From the NCBI GenBank assembly GCA_002381045.1, contig DFWT01000138.1:1-20133 (forward strand): a DNA stretch of 20,133 nucleotides. The letters are read 5' to 3'. Shown here one piece after another: positions 1 to 7,202 of this stretch. A model generated the notes under the pieces. That model worked only from the letters and a program-made list of their open reading frames with translations, was not told where the DNA came from and ran no database searches. The DNA is from Rhodoferax sp. UBA4127. Lineage in GTDB: Bacteria; Pseudomonadota; Gammaproteobacteria; Burkholderiales; Burkholderiaceae_C. How positions within the stretch are numbered: the stretch's first letter is position 1; each line of letters begins with the position of its first letter. A program made the position numbers and the translations under genes.

Positions 1-1
1 T

Positions 2-277
2 TTCATTGTGCTGACCAGCAATGTGTTTGCTATTTTGGGCTTGCGTGCCATGTATTTCCTGCTGGCGGCTGTCGCCAACAAATTTCACTTACTCAACTAC
101 GGCCTGGCAGTGATTCTGGTGTTCATTGGCACCAAGATGTGCCTGATTGATATCTACAAAATTCCGGTGCTTTTCTCACTGGGAGTGGTGGTGGGCATTC
201 TGGCCCTGACCATGCTGCTGAGCGTGCGCACAGCGAAGCCCGAACCCAAGACAAAAGCCTTGGCGCGGACTGAGTAA
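2..277 (+). CDS. TerC/Alx-family integral membrane protein, C-terminal part (5' truncated)
   Basis: The reading frame is open from the first bases of the window and ends at TAA (275-277), so only the last 91 or so residues are present. The translation begins FIVLTSNVFAILGLRAMYF, a signature of the long Alx-type TerC proteins, and continues through about three hydrophobic segments to a short charged tail. Family knowledge: Alx/TerC proteins are polytopic inner-membrane proteins linked to Mn2+ export, alkaline pH or tellurite responses. The substrate cannot be decided from this fragment. A CBS-domain gene starts 34 nt downstream on the same strand and is probably co-transcribed. The family assignment is confident, the function is not. 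Confidence 0.85.
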   Translation, partial: FIVLTSNVFAILGLRAMYFLLAAVANKFHLLNYGLAVILVFIGTKMCLIDIYKIPVLFSLGVVVGILALTMLLSVRTAKPEPKTKALARTE

Positions 278-311
278 AGCGGATTGACGATTCTGTTCAA
301 AGGAGCAATCG

Positions 312-944
312 ATGTTCACAGTTTATGGTGTCACAGGACAGGTTTTCAACGGAACGCTCGAGGAGATGAGTCGGGTGAGTGGGCTGGAACGCGCACGCAC
401 CGTCCGGACCGTTGACCGAGAAGAGGACAACTGGCAACTGGGTGTCCCAAATGCCGAAAGCTCCGGAACCAGTGAAAAGGCGGTGAAGGCTTACCGCGCC
501 ATGCTGCCACGTGAGATTGAACGTGGGCCTCTCTATCACGCGGGTCAGATCATGCGCCACAGGGTGATTTGCCTCAATGTCAACGACGATATTGGCAAGG
601 CCTGGCGAACATTGCAAACCAACGGCATCCATCAGGCGCCAGTGCTGAACGATGCAATGCAGCTGGTCGGCATCGTCGGTGAACGCGAACTCTTGTCAGT
701 GATCAACATGGACACCGGCAAGATTCTGGAAGCACTCGGACGCCGGGTAGGTGACGTCATGAATACGCCTGTCATCACAGCCCAGGCGGTGACCGACATT
801 CGCCGGATTGCTGCCGCAATGCTGATGCACGGTATTGATGGCGTACCAGTGACCGGTGAGCTCGGACGTTTGGTCGGTTATGTGTCCCGTGGTGACATTT
901 TGCGCGCCGTAGTTGCCGATCCGCCATTAAGCTTGTGGCGTTGA
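312..944 (+). CDS. CBS-domain pair protein
   Basis: This is a 210-aa soluble protein with two tandem CBS motifs at about residues 79-133 and 147-202. They show the typical spacing (V-x-D-I at 159-163; GIDGVPV at 174-180; G-R-L-V-G-Y-V-S-R-G-D-I-L at 185-197). The first 70 residues are charged, lack a recognisable domain and are probably partly disordered. CBS pairs generally bind adenine nucleotides and control a partner protein; no catalytic domain is attached here. AAAGGAG at 299-305 is a good ribosome binding site for this ATG. The gene follows the TerC fragment at short distance, so regulation of that transporter is a plausible inference but not shown. The stop codon lies inside a strong hairpin (941-987). 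Confidence 0.85.
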   Translation: MFTVYGVTGQVFNGTLEEMSRVSGLERARTVRTVDREEDNWQLGVPNAESSGTSEKAVKAYRAMLPREIERGPLYHAGQIMRHRVICLNVNDDIGKAWRTLQTNGIHQAPVLNDAMQLVGIVGERELLSVINMDTGKILEALGRRVGDVMNTPVITAQAVTDIRRIAAAMLMHGIDGVPVTGELGRLVGYVSRGDILRAVVADPPLSLWR

Positions 945-987
945 GCACGTCAACCGACGCAGCGAGCCCACGTCGGGGCGTGCTCAA
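941..987. terminator. Two-tier hairpin between convergent genes, probable bidirectional terminator
   Basis: TTGAGCACG (941-949) pairs perfectly with CGTGCTCAA (979-987). Inside it, CCGACG (954-959) pairs with CGTCGG (971-976), giving 15 bp in two tiers with small internal loops. It lies between the 3' ends of the CBS gene (+) and the TSUP permease gene (-), where a shared terminator is expected. The CBS stop codon is in the left arm. No clear U-tract follows on either strand, so it may act as an mRNA 3'-end stabiliser rather than a classical intrinsic terminator. Confidence 0.6.
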
Positions 988-1001
988 GATCCATTACTCG
1001 G

Positions 1002-2009
1002 TCAGACAGTCCAGGCTCGGTACAAGTTAAATGTGCTGATACTGACGATGAGTCCACCCACCAGCATTAGCAGCACTTTGGCGGGCAAATGTCGGGTCAT
1101 GAGGGCTGCAAATGGCGCGGCGACCAAACCACCAAGCGCCAACCCCGCGACCAGAACCCACACCGTCTGATCCAGAATAGACAAGAATGACGCTGCGACG
1201 GTCACGGTCAAAAAGAACTCTGCCAAGTTCACCGAACCAATGGTAATGCGCGGGTCATTGCCTGCACCCACCAGCGATGTCGTGACAATCGGCCCCCAGC
1301 CTCCACCGCCGGTAGTGTCCATTAAGCCGCCAGCAAAAGCCAAAGGAACGACCTTGCGAGTCTGGATACTTCGCCTGGCATTGATGCGGCGAAACGCCTT
1401 GGAAAACACATACAGACCCATGACCAGCAAGTAGGCGCTAACCAATGGCTTGAGCACTGCGCCGTCAACATGCCCCAGGATATACACGCCTACCAACGCA
1501 CCCACCACACCAGGCAGCAACAAACTGAAGAAAAGTTTTTTATGAACGTTGCCAAGCCGCAGATGAGACACACCAGATACGCCGGTGGTAAAGACTTCTG
1601 CCAAGTGGGTCGCGCCGCTGGCCATCGCCGGAGGTGCACCAGCCGCCAGTAAAAAACTGCTGGATGTGATGCCGTAGGCCATTCCCAGTGCGCCGTCAAC
1701 GGCCTGGGCAACCAAGCCGACAGCGACTGCTGTCCAAAACAAAGGGTCATGCACAGTCTGCTGAATCAGCGCGAACCCGCTTGGCGTGTGTCCACCCAGA
1801 AACAGCCGATAGGCAAGGTAGATCAGTAGCCCCGTCAGCAGACCCAGCACGCCAAAGCTCAGAAGGTGAATGGCTGAACGCTCAAAGGCATGTGTGACCT
1901 CGTACTCTATTGGCGGCAATGCCAACGCATCGTGGTCCGGATTGGCAACCGGATGGTCTAGATCTAGGTGGCGAATTTTCATTGAGTACCCGTAAACAAA
2001 GCTGCGCAT
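1002..2009 (-). CDS. TSUP (TauE/SafE) family membrane permease
   Basis: This 335-aa polytopic membrane protein has a hydrophilic N-terminus of about 50 residues and roughly eight hydrophobic segments. It carries the duplicated Gly-rich signature of TauE/SafE proteins: DGALGMAYGITSSSF in the first half and GGLMDTTGGGGWGPIV in the second. Family members move sulfite, sulfoacetate, thiosulfate or other small organic anions across the inner membrane; the substrate here is unknown. I chose the ATG at 2009 because AGGGTGG lies 10 nt upstream on the minus strand. An in-frame ATG at 1982 is a possible alternative but has little SD. The gene lies 91 nt behind the nhaR-like regulator on the same strand, so it may be its target or in its operon. 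The 3' end faces the CBS gene across the hairpin at 941-987. Confidence 0.85.
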   Translation of the reverse strand: MRSFVYGYSMKIRHLDLDHPVANPDHDALALPPIEYEVTHAFERSAIHLLSFGVLGLLTGLLIYLAYRLFLGGHTPSGFALIQQTVHDPLFWTAVAVGLVAQAVDGALGMAYGITSSSFLLAAGAPPAMASGATHLAEVFTTGVSGVSHLRLGNVHKKLFFSLLLPGVVGALVGVYILGHVDGAVLKPLVSAYLLVMGLYVFSKAFRRINARRSIQTRKVVPLAFAGGLMDTTGGGGWGPIVTTSLVGAGNDPRITIGSVNLAEFFLTVTVAASFLSILDQTVWVLVAGLALGGLVAAPFAALMTRHLPAKVLLMLVGGLIVSISTFNLYRAWTV

Positions 2010-2100
2010 GGTACGGGCGCCACCCTAGATGTACAACGACTGTTTTGTTATAGGCTTATATCCCAAACCTTCAGAAAAATCCTGCGCCAGCTTGCGGCAT

Positions 2101-2985
2101 CTACAAGGCAGGTTGCAGTAAGCGCTGCACCAGTGGGTGATGCACTTTTTTCTCAGTTCCAATGGCATAAAAGTGCTCAGTAACGCCTTCACAAGGACCC
2201 AAACGCTGCACGGAGTAATGGGCTAACAAATCATCATGCACCCACTCTGCTGCCGGAAACACCCCCATGCCACTTGCGCCAAAAGTCTTTAGCAAGGCGC
2301 TGTCTTCAAACTCGCCCGCCACACGGGGCCGAATGGCACGTTGCTCAAACCAATGGTCCAAGCGGTCACGCACCGCAGTGTGGGCTGTGGGCAGCAGCAG
2401 AGGCACATCACCCAGGCTTTGCGGGAAGTCTTTGCGTGCCGCTTTGGCAAGGGCGACCGTGCCATACCAGGCGATGGTGGAGGACCCAAGCGCATGACTG
2501 TAGAGTTTGATATTGGGGTTGACGGGGGCCGGGCGGTCGGACAACACCACGTCGAGACGGTGCAGGGCCAGGTCACCAAGCAGATCGCTCAACTCACCTT
2601 CATGGCAAAGCAAGCGTAGGTTGGGTTCGGCTATGACGGGTAGCAGCAGGCGATGAACCACGAGTTTGGGTAGGCCATCACAAATGCCGACTGCCAACCT
2701 AACGGTGGGAGAACTTACCGCGTCGCGCACACGGGCCGGCAGGTTTTCACCCAGATGAAAAATTTGGTCAGCCTGCTGCATAGCCGCTTGCCCCGCATCA
2801 GTGAGCACCAGCCCGCGTCCAGCTGGCTTGAGCAAGGCATAACCCAGAGCGCGCTCCAGTTCCCGAACCTGCGCGCTCACAGTTTGGACGGCCATGTCGA
2901 GTTTGTCTGCCGCCTTTGAGATGCCGCCCTCTTTGGCGACAACCCAAAAGTAATAAAGGTGCTTGTAATTGAAGGGAGTGCTCAT
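2101..2985 (-). CDS. nhaR: LysR-family transcriptional regulator, NhaR-like
   Basis: This 294-aa protein has an N-terminal winged helix-turn-helix (about residues 6-65, starting FNYKHLYYFWVVAKEGGISKA) and a LysR effector-binding domain to the C-terminus. The YKHLYYFW start, the GEFEDSALLKTFGASG segment and the HPLVQRL end closely follow E. coli NhaR, the Na+-responsive activator of the nhaA antiporter gene. No nhaA gene is in the window. The neighbours are a TSUP permease downstream and a divergent gene run starting with an HPF-like gene, so targets may differ from those in E. coli. The 99-bp divergent intergenic region holds a 7-bp inverted repeat (3018-3049) that could be its operator. The ATG has only a weak SD; TATAAA lies 11 nt upstream of it on the minus strand. 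The family call is firm, and the symbol rests on remembered sequence likeness. Confidence 0.8.
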   Translation of the reverse strand: MSTPFNYKHLYYFWVVAKEGGISKAADKLDMAVQTVSAQVRELERALGYALLKPAGRGLVLTDAGQAAMQQADQIFHLGENLPARVRDAVSSPTVRLAVGICDGLPKLVVHRLLLPVIAEPNLRLLCHEGELSDLLGDLALHRLDVVLSDRPAPVNPNIKLYSHALGSSTIAWYGTVALAKAARKDFPQSLGDVPLLLPTAHTAVRDRLDHWFEQRAIRPRVAGEFEDSALLKTFGASGMGVFPAAEWVHDDLLAHYSVQRLGPCEGVTEHFYAIGTEKKVHHPLVQRLLQPAL

Positions 2986-3017
2986 GGTCAGTTTTTATAA
3001 GACTGTGAATGCGAAAT

Positions 3018-3049
3018 TATCTGCTTTTTAAGAATCAAATTGGCAGATA
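3018..3049. promoter_or_regulatory. Inverted repeat in the divergent nhaR/HPF promoter region
   Basis: TATCTGC (3018-3024) and GCAGATA (3043-3049) form a perfect 7-bp inverted repeat separated by 18 nt of AT-rich DNA. It is centred in the 99-bp region between the LysR regulator (-) and the HPF-like gene (+). LysR proteins commonly bind such dyads and control divergent genes together with themselves. On the minus strand the right end of the left arm overlaps a GATAAT hexamer, a possible -10 box. Operator function is inference. Confidence 0.4.
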
Positions 3050-3084
3050 TCGTCATAACACCATTAACCCACTGGAGAAAACTG

Positions 3085-3426
3085 ATGCAAATTATTTTTG
3101 AGTCTCGCGATGCCGAAGGCACCCAAATGCGCGAACTGTCGGTTGAGCGGGTGCGTTTTGCCCTGCGCCGCCTGACAAGTTGGGTGCCGCGCGCCAAGGT
3201 GCAGTTCTCAGACGTGAACGGCCCGCGCGGAGGTGTCGACAAGCGCTGCCAGGTCGAGCTCAAAACCGATACCGCTGGCACCGTGGTAATCACTTCGCTG
3301 GCGCGCGACTGGCGCACCGCGCTGGACCGGTCACTCATACGCGCCACCCGTGTGCTGACGCGCAGTTTGCAACGCAACCACAAGACCGCACGAGGCCGTG
3401 TGACCAAGCTTGCCCTTGACAGTTAA
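3085..3426 (+). CDS. HPF/RaiA-like ribosome-associated protein
   Basis: This is a 113-aa basic protein starting MQIIFESRDAEG. The pattern of an N-terminal beta strand, a helix (residues 16-31, RELSVERVRFALRRL), strands (AKVQFSDVNGPRGG; KRCQVELK; GTVVITSLA) and a second helix (WRTALDRSLIRATRVLTRSL) matches the S30AE/HPF fold. Those proteins bind the 30S decoding region and put ribosomes to rest in stasis. It is divergent from classical HPF. The start at 3085 is preferred over an upstream in-frame ATG (3040) because GGAG (3074-3077) lies at proper spacing and the homologous fold begins there. It is the first gene of a tight plus-strand run, with the BI-1 gene 29 nt downstream, and is divergent from nhaR. 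Confidence 0.75.
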   Translation: MQIIFESRDAEGTQMRELSVERVRFALRRLTSWVPRAKVQFSDVNGPRGGVDKRCQVELKTDTAGTVVITSLARDWRTALDRSLIRATRVLTRSLQRNHKTARGRVTKLALDS

Positions 3427-3455
3427 CACTTGAAACGACAAAAGGATTTCTTATC

Positions 3456-4163
3456 ATGAACCACACCAATTCAGCGCTCACCACCGGCCAGTCAGGTCAC
3501 CTTCCCGCGCGGGCAGGCAACTCGGGTGCCGTCCACTCTGACCAGGTCAAACGGGTCTTGCGCAACACTTATGCGCTGCTGGCCATGACGCTGCTGTTCA
3601 GCGCTGGGGTGGCAGTCACCACGTTGACGCTGCAACTCCCGGCACCCGGCTTGGTGCTGACCCTAGTTGGTTACTTCGGTCTTCTCTTTGCGGTATACAA
3701 ACTGCAAAACAGTGGCTGGGCTTTGCCCGCTGTTTTTGCACTGACTGGTTTCATGGGCTACACGCTGGGGCCGCTGCTCACGCATTCTTTGGCCTTGCCA
3801 GGTGGTGCACAAACCATAACGCTGGCCTTGGCTGCTACCGGTGCCACCTTTTTGGCGCTGTCAAGCTATGTCTTGCTAACCCGGCGTGACTTCAGTTTCA
3901 TGGGCGGCTTTCTGTTTGTTGGCATGGTCATTGCATTGATTGCCGGTATTGCCGCCATGTTTCTGCAAATGCCAGCCCTGGGACTGGCCGTGTCGGCCAT
4001 GGTGGCACTGCTGTCAGCAGGTTTGATTTTGTATGAGACCAGCAACATCGTGAACGGCGGTGAGACCAATTACGTGATGGCCACCGTTAGCCTGTACGTG
4101 TCGGTGTTCAATCTGTTCACCAGCCTGTTGAGCTTGTTTGGTTTGGGGGGCTCCAATGAATGA
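3456..4163 (+). CDS. Bax inhibitor-1 / YccA family membrane protein
   Basis: The product has 235 residues: a hydrophilic N-terminus of about 35 residues, then seven predicted membrane segments, ending LYVSVFNLFTSLLSLFGLGG. The YETSNIVNGGETNYVMATVSLY segment with its acidic residues is the typical BI-1 C-terminal signature. YccA in E. coli interacts with and restrains the membrane protease FtsH (HflB); other bacterial members are pH-dependent Ca2+ leak channels. AAGGA (3441-3445) is a good SD. The TGA overlaps the start of the next small gene by 8 nt, indicating translational coupling. The family assignment is strong; which of the two roles applies is unknown. Confidence 0.9.
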   Translation: MNHTNSALTTGQSGHLPARAGNSGAVHSDQVKRVLRNTYALLAMTLLFSAGVAVTTLTLQLPAPGLVLTLVGYFGLLFAVYKLQNSGWALPAVFALTGFMGYTLGPLLTHSLALPGGAQTITLALAATGATFLALSSYVLLTRRDFSFMGGFLFVGMVIALIAGIAAMFLQMPALGLAVSAMVALLSAGLILYETSNIVNGGETNYVMATVSLYVSVFNLFTSLLSLFGLGGSNE

Positions 4164-4326
4164 TCTCAGTGCCCCGGATTTGGTTTACGGCGCACTGGCA
4201 CTTGCTGCTGTCGTGCTCTATGCCGCATGGCATGAATACCAGGCAAAGAACCAACGCGATGCGAAATTGCTGGCGGCAGTGGCCGCAACTGGCTTGCTAG
4301 GCGGCGCGGCGGCCTGGCTCCCATGA
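4156..4326 (+). CDS. Small two-segment membrane protein of unknown function
   Basis: This is a 56-aa protein starting MNDLSAPDLVYG, with two hydrophobic stretches (about residues 8-23 and 39-55) flanking a charged loop (HEYQAKNQRDAK). That suggests a small hairpin membrane protein. I do not recognise a family. The ATG at 4156 lies inside the last codons of the BI-1 gene (8-nt overlap) with GGGGGG at 4145-4150 as SD. This supports a coupled, real gene rather than the longer reading frame opening at 4138. A partner role for the BI-1 protein is a guess from the overlap alone. Confidence 0.6.
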   Translation: MNDLSAPDLVYGALALAAVVLYAAWHEYQAKNQRDAKLLAAVAATGLLGGAAAWLP

Positions 4327-4351
4327 TGTGTCACCGAACTGAAAGACCCCT

Positions 4352-4630
4352 ATGAAATGCCCTAGCTGCCCTGACACAACCCTGGTGATGGCCGATCGCC
4401 AGGGTGTTGAAATTGACTACTGTCCCTCATGCCGTGGAATCTGGTTGGACCGAGGTGAACTCGACAAATTGCTGGATCGCGCGGCCAGCGCTTCACCGCC
4501 CCCAGCTGCAGCCTCTTCGCCGGCACCCAAAAGCCGCGAGCGACCCGACTTCGTAGACTCTGACTTCCGCAGTGGGCGGAGTTACCAACACAACCGAAAG
4601 AAATCGTGGCTCAGCGACATCTTTGATTAG
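4352..4630 (+). CDS. zf-TFIIB zinc-ribbon domain protein
   Basis: This 92-aa protein has a CPSC pair at residues 3-6 and a second at 24-27, followed by RGIWLDRGELDKLL (28-41). That is the hallmark of the zf-TFIIB zinc-ribbon family. A Pro/Ala-rich linker (46-60) leads to a charged, probably disordered tail ending KKSWLSDIFD. The four cysteines should bind one Zn2+; the biological role of these short proteins is not established. It lies 25 nt after the small membrane gene and 16 nt before the SbtA-type permease, so it is probably part of the same transcript. SD is weak (GAAAGA). Confidence 0.85.
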   Translation: MKCPSCPDTTLVMADRQGVEIDYCPSCRGIWLDRGELDKLLDRAASASPPPAAASSPAPKSRERPDFVDSDFRSGRSYQHNRKKSWLSDIFD

Positions 4631-4646
4631 CCACGGAACCTAGTGC

Positions 4647-5624
4647 ATGCAAAGCTTCTTCGATCCCGCCATTCTGTTTTTTGTGTTCGGTGTTTTGGCG
4701 GGTTCGCTGAAGTCAAATCTGGAGATACCTCCACAGATATCGCGGTTTTTGTCGCTCTATCTGCTGATGGCTTTGGGGCTCAAGGGCGGCTTTGCTCTGG
4801 CCCAATCTGGTTTTACCGCCGACGTACTCATCAGCCTGGGGGCCGCGCTGGGTATGGCCGTCTTGGTGCCTGTGCTGGGCTACTTGTTGTTGCGCCGGTT
4901 TCTTAACGACTTTGATGCGGCCGCCATCGCCGCCACTTACGGATCGGTCAGCGCGGTCACATTCATTACCGCAGTGCAGTACCTCGACAACCATGGCATC
5001 AGCTTTGGTGGACACATGGCGGCAGCGATGGCCTTGATGGAATCACCCGCCATCGTTCTGGCTGTGGTATTGGCCAACCACGCACGCCAGAAGGCTGCAC
5101 TAGCCAGTAACACGGCAACAAGCGGCGCCTCTAATGCACCGCTAGGGCGCATCTTGCACGAGGCCCTGACTGACGGTGCGCAGCTCTTGCTTCTCGGCGC
5201 GATGCTGATTGGCATACTCACAGGCGAGTCCGGACAAGCCGCCATGAAGCCTTTTTCGGTCGATTTGTTCAAAGGCATGCTGGCGTTCTTCCTGCTGGAC
5301 ATGGGCTTGCTGGCCGCACGCAATATGGGCAAGTTAAAGGGCCAATCAATCTGGTTGCTGGTGTATGCCATCGCCGGGCCGTTGGTGCATGCGGGTATTG
5401 CACTGCTGCTGGGTTTGGCGCTGGGCATGTCGCCTGGCAACCTGGCCTTGCTGATGGTGTTGTCGGCCAGTGCCTCGTACATCGCTGTGCCTGCGGTCAT
5501 TCGCCACGCGATCCCCGAGGCCAACCCCTCGCTCTACTTTGGTATGTCTTTGGGTTTGACCTTTCCGTTCAATATTTTGCTTGGCATTCCACTGTATGTA
5601 CACGTGGCACAGCTCTGGCATTGA
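4647..5624 (+). CDS. SbtA-type sodium-dependent bicarbonate permease
   Basis: This 325-aa membrane protein has about ten hydrophobic segments in two halves joined by a hydrophilic loop (about residues 150-170). It starts MQSFFDPAILFFVFGVLAG and contains SRFLSLYLLMALGLKGG, AATYGSVSAVTFITA and MALMESPAIVLA, all typical of the SbtA family (PF05982). Cyanobacterial SbtA is a high-affinity Na+/HCO3- symporter controlled by the PII-like SbtB. No sbtB-like gene is adjacent, although the neighbouring NhaR-like regulator suggests a Na+ link. It is 16 nt behind the zinc-ribbon gene. The family assignment is firm; bicarbonate as substrate is inferred. Confidence 0.85.
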   Translation: MQSFFDPAILFFVFGVLAGSLKSNLEIPPQISRFLSLYLLMALGLKGGFALAQSGFTADVLISLGAALGMAVLVPVLGYLLLRRFLNDFDAAAIAATYGSVSAVTFITAVQYLDNHGISFGGHMAAAMALMESPAIVLAVVLANHARQKAALASNTATSGASNAPLGRILHEALTDGAQLLLLGAMLIGILTGESGQAAMKPFSVDLFKGMLAFFLLDMGLLAARNMGKLKGQSIWLLVYAIAGPLVHAGIALLLGLALGMSPGNLALLMVLSASASYIAVPAVIRHAIPEANPSLYFGMSLGLTFPFNILLGIPLYVHVAQLWH

Positions 5625-5752
5625 CATGCAGCTTTTTACGAATGTTCGCTTCTTAAAAATCTGCTTTTTTGGAGCATTTTTGCCGCCAACAATGGGGACG
5701 AGAGAACAACGCCATTCAGCGCCAATAACCACGTAGAAACAAGGAATTTGAC

Positions 5753-6187
5753 ATGCGTAAGTACCCTAAGAACAGCCCCCAAGCCGCCGCCCGAATTGTG
5801 GCCCTGACCCTCATTGCTGACGGCGACATTGGCCCGGAGGAACTCGCCCTGCTGGAGAACCTGGCAGTTCACCATCAACTGGGTTTGGAACGCGATGCCT
5901 TGCATGCGGTCATCGACACATTCTGCGAAGACCTGCTGTCAAGCAAACAACTGAACTGGTCAGATGCCTGCCCGGTGGACGAGTTCACCCTGGCCGAAAT
6001 GATGGCGGAAATCGATGACCCCCTCCTGCGCCGCACGGTGCTCAGCATTTGCGTCAAGCTTGCTGAGGTGGATGACCACGTGGCCGAGGGTGAGTCCATG
6101 GTGCTGATCGCTGCGGTCGCGCACTGGAATCTGCACTACCAGATGCTGCGCTCGCCTGACACCGGACTAGAAGCCCAACCAATCTGA
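5753..6187 (+). CDS. TerB-like tellurite-resistance domain protein
   Basis: This is a 144-aa all-helical, acidic, soluble protein. Two similar acidic sites, ADGDIGPEE (residues 22-30) and EVDDHVAEGE (105-114), sit after hydrophobic helices. This is the duplicated metal-binding layout of TerB/TerB-like domains, in which the aspartates and glutamates coordinate divalent cations. TerB proteins work with TerC-type membrane proteins, and a TerC gene follows after a 278-nt leader. AAGGAA about 7 nt before the ATG is a good SD. The 128-nt gap from the SbtA gene may hold a separate promoter; it contains several T/A runs but no clean one that I could fix. Confidence 0.75.
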   Translation: MRKYPKNSPQAAARIVALTLIADGDIGPEELALLENLAVHHQLGLERDALHAVIDTFCEDLLSSKQLNWSDACPVDEFTLAEMMAEIDDPLLRRTVLSICVKLAEVDDHVAEGESMVLIAAVAHWNLHYQMLRSPDTGLEAQPI

Positions 6188-6465
6188 TTCAATCGGGTAC
6201 GAACACGGGTACCCCAGTTTCAACTGAATGCGCCACTTGAAACGCCAACGGGTGACCATCACTCGGGCCATTTGACAACACCGATAAGTTGTAAGTGGTC
6301 GGTGCTTCTGCAAGCAAAATCAAGGCAGCACCACTTGACGCCCTGAACTGCAACTAAGATACCTACCTTTCGCTTAATGCAAGTGCGCTTTGCAATTAGG
6401 CGAGCCGTTGCTCCCTGTAGCCGCGACTGCTAGGTCTTTCTATCTCGTGAAGCAGATTCATCACC
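6188..6465 (+). promoter_or_regulatory. Long gene-free leader with several hairpins upstream of terC (yjbE type)
   Basis: This 278-nt gap holds no convincing reading frame but at least three stems. (1) GGGTAC 6195-6200 pairs with GTACCC 6209-6214. (2) AAGTGG 6293-6298 plus TGCT 6303-6306 pairs with AGCACCACTT (6326-6335) around a 4-nt bulge. (3) A 12-bp stem, 6371-6382 with 6390-6402, has one G.U pair, one bulged A and a 7-nt loop. YjbE-type terC genes are often preceded by the yybP-ykoY Mn2+ riboswitch. I could not find its conserved GGGGAGUAG-type core here, so this is a candidate structured leader of unknown type. Confidence 0.4.
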
Positions 6466-7185
6466 ATGCCTGATTTCAACTCTAGTCTCTTCTGGATCGC
6501 TGTTCTGCAGATCATCGTCATTGACATCATGCTCGGTGGCGACAACGCCGTGGTGATTGCGCTGGCCTGTCGCAAGCTGCCGCTTGAACAGCGGAACAAA
6601 GGGATTTTCTGGGGCGTGGTGGGAGCCATTGGCTTACGCGTCGTCATGATTTTCTTTGCACTGCAACTGCTGGCTGTGCCCTATTTGAAAATAGTCGGTG
6701 GCTTGTTGCTGTTATGGATTGGCGTCAAATTGATGATGCCCGAGCATGAGGACGAGCACGACAACATTGATGGCGGCACCACTTTGATGGCCGCCATCAA
6801 AACCATTGTGGTGGCCGATGCGGTCATGAGCCTGGACAACGTGATTGCCGTGGCTGGCGCCTCGCACGGTTCGATGGTACTGGTGACCTTTGGTATTTTG
6901 GTGTCGATCCCTATCGTGGTCTGGGGCAGCAAACTGGTGCTGACCCTGATGGACCGCTTCCCGGTGGTCATCACCCTGGGTGCCGCACTGCTCGGCTGGA
7001 TTGCGGGGGGCATGGTGGTTTCGGACCAGGCCACACCCGAGTCCATTTCCAAAGGTATTCCTTATGCCCATTACCTGTTTGCCAGCACAGGAGCCGTGCT
7101 GGTCGTGATTGTGGGCAAGTGGCTGGGCAGTCGCAAGACGGCGCGTGCAGCCATTGAGTTGCCTTCATCTACCTCTGACCATTAA
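6466..7185 (+). CDS. TerC-family membrane protein, YjbE type
   Basis: This 239-aa protein has about seven membrane segments and the duplicated TerC motif: GGDNAVVIALA (residues 24-34) and ADAVMSLDNVIAVAGA (117-132). The buried Asp/Asn pairs (D26/N27, D118, D124/N125) are likely metal ligands. A His/acid-rich loop, PEHEDEHDN (92-100), joins the halves. YjbE-type TerC proteins are short, single-TerC-domain proteins tied to Mn2+ homeostasis. A universal stress protein gene follows after 17 nt, probably in the same transcript. The 278-nt leader is treated separately. This is the second TerC protein in the window; the one at the left edge is of the longer Alx type. Confidence 0.88.
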   Translation: MPDFNSSLFWIAVLQIIVIDIMLGGDNAVVIALACRKLPLEQRNKGIFWGVVGAIGLRVVMIFFALQLLAVPYLKIVGGLLLLWIGVKLMMPEHEDEHDNIDGGTTLMAAIKTIVVADAVMSLDNVIAVAGASHGSMVLVTFGILVSIPIVVWGSKLVLTLMDRFPVVITLGAALLGWIAGGMVVSDQATPESISKGIPYAHYLFASTGAVLVVIVGKWLGSRKTARAAIELPSSTSDH

Positions 7186-7202
7186 CCCAGCTGAGACTAC
7201 CC

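Noticed and set aside
5625..5752. Terminator or promoter between the SbtA-type and TerB-like genes
   Set aside because: There are A/T runs and a TTTTTA/TAAAAA pairing, but neither a convincing stem plus U-run nor a clear -35/-10 pair.
6188..6465. yybP-ykoY Mn2+ riboswitch before terC
   Set aside because: Expected from the TerC family, but I could not find its conserved loop sequences; only generic stems are visible, so it is not called.
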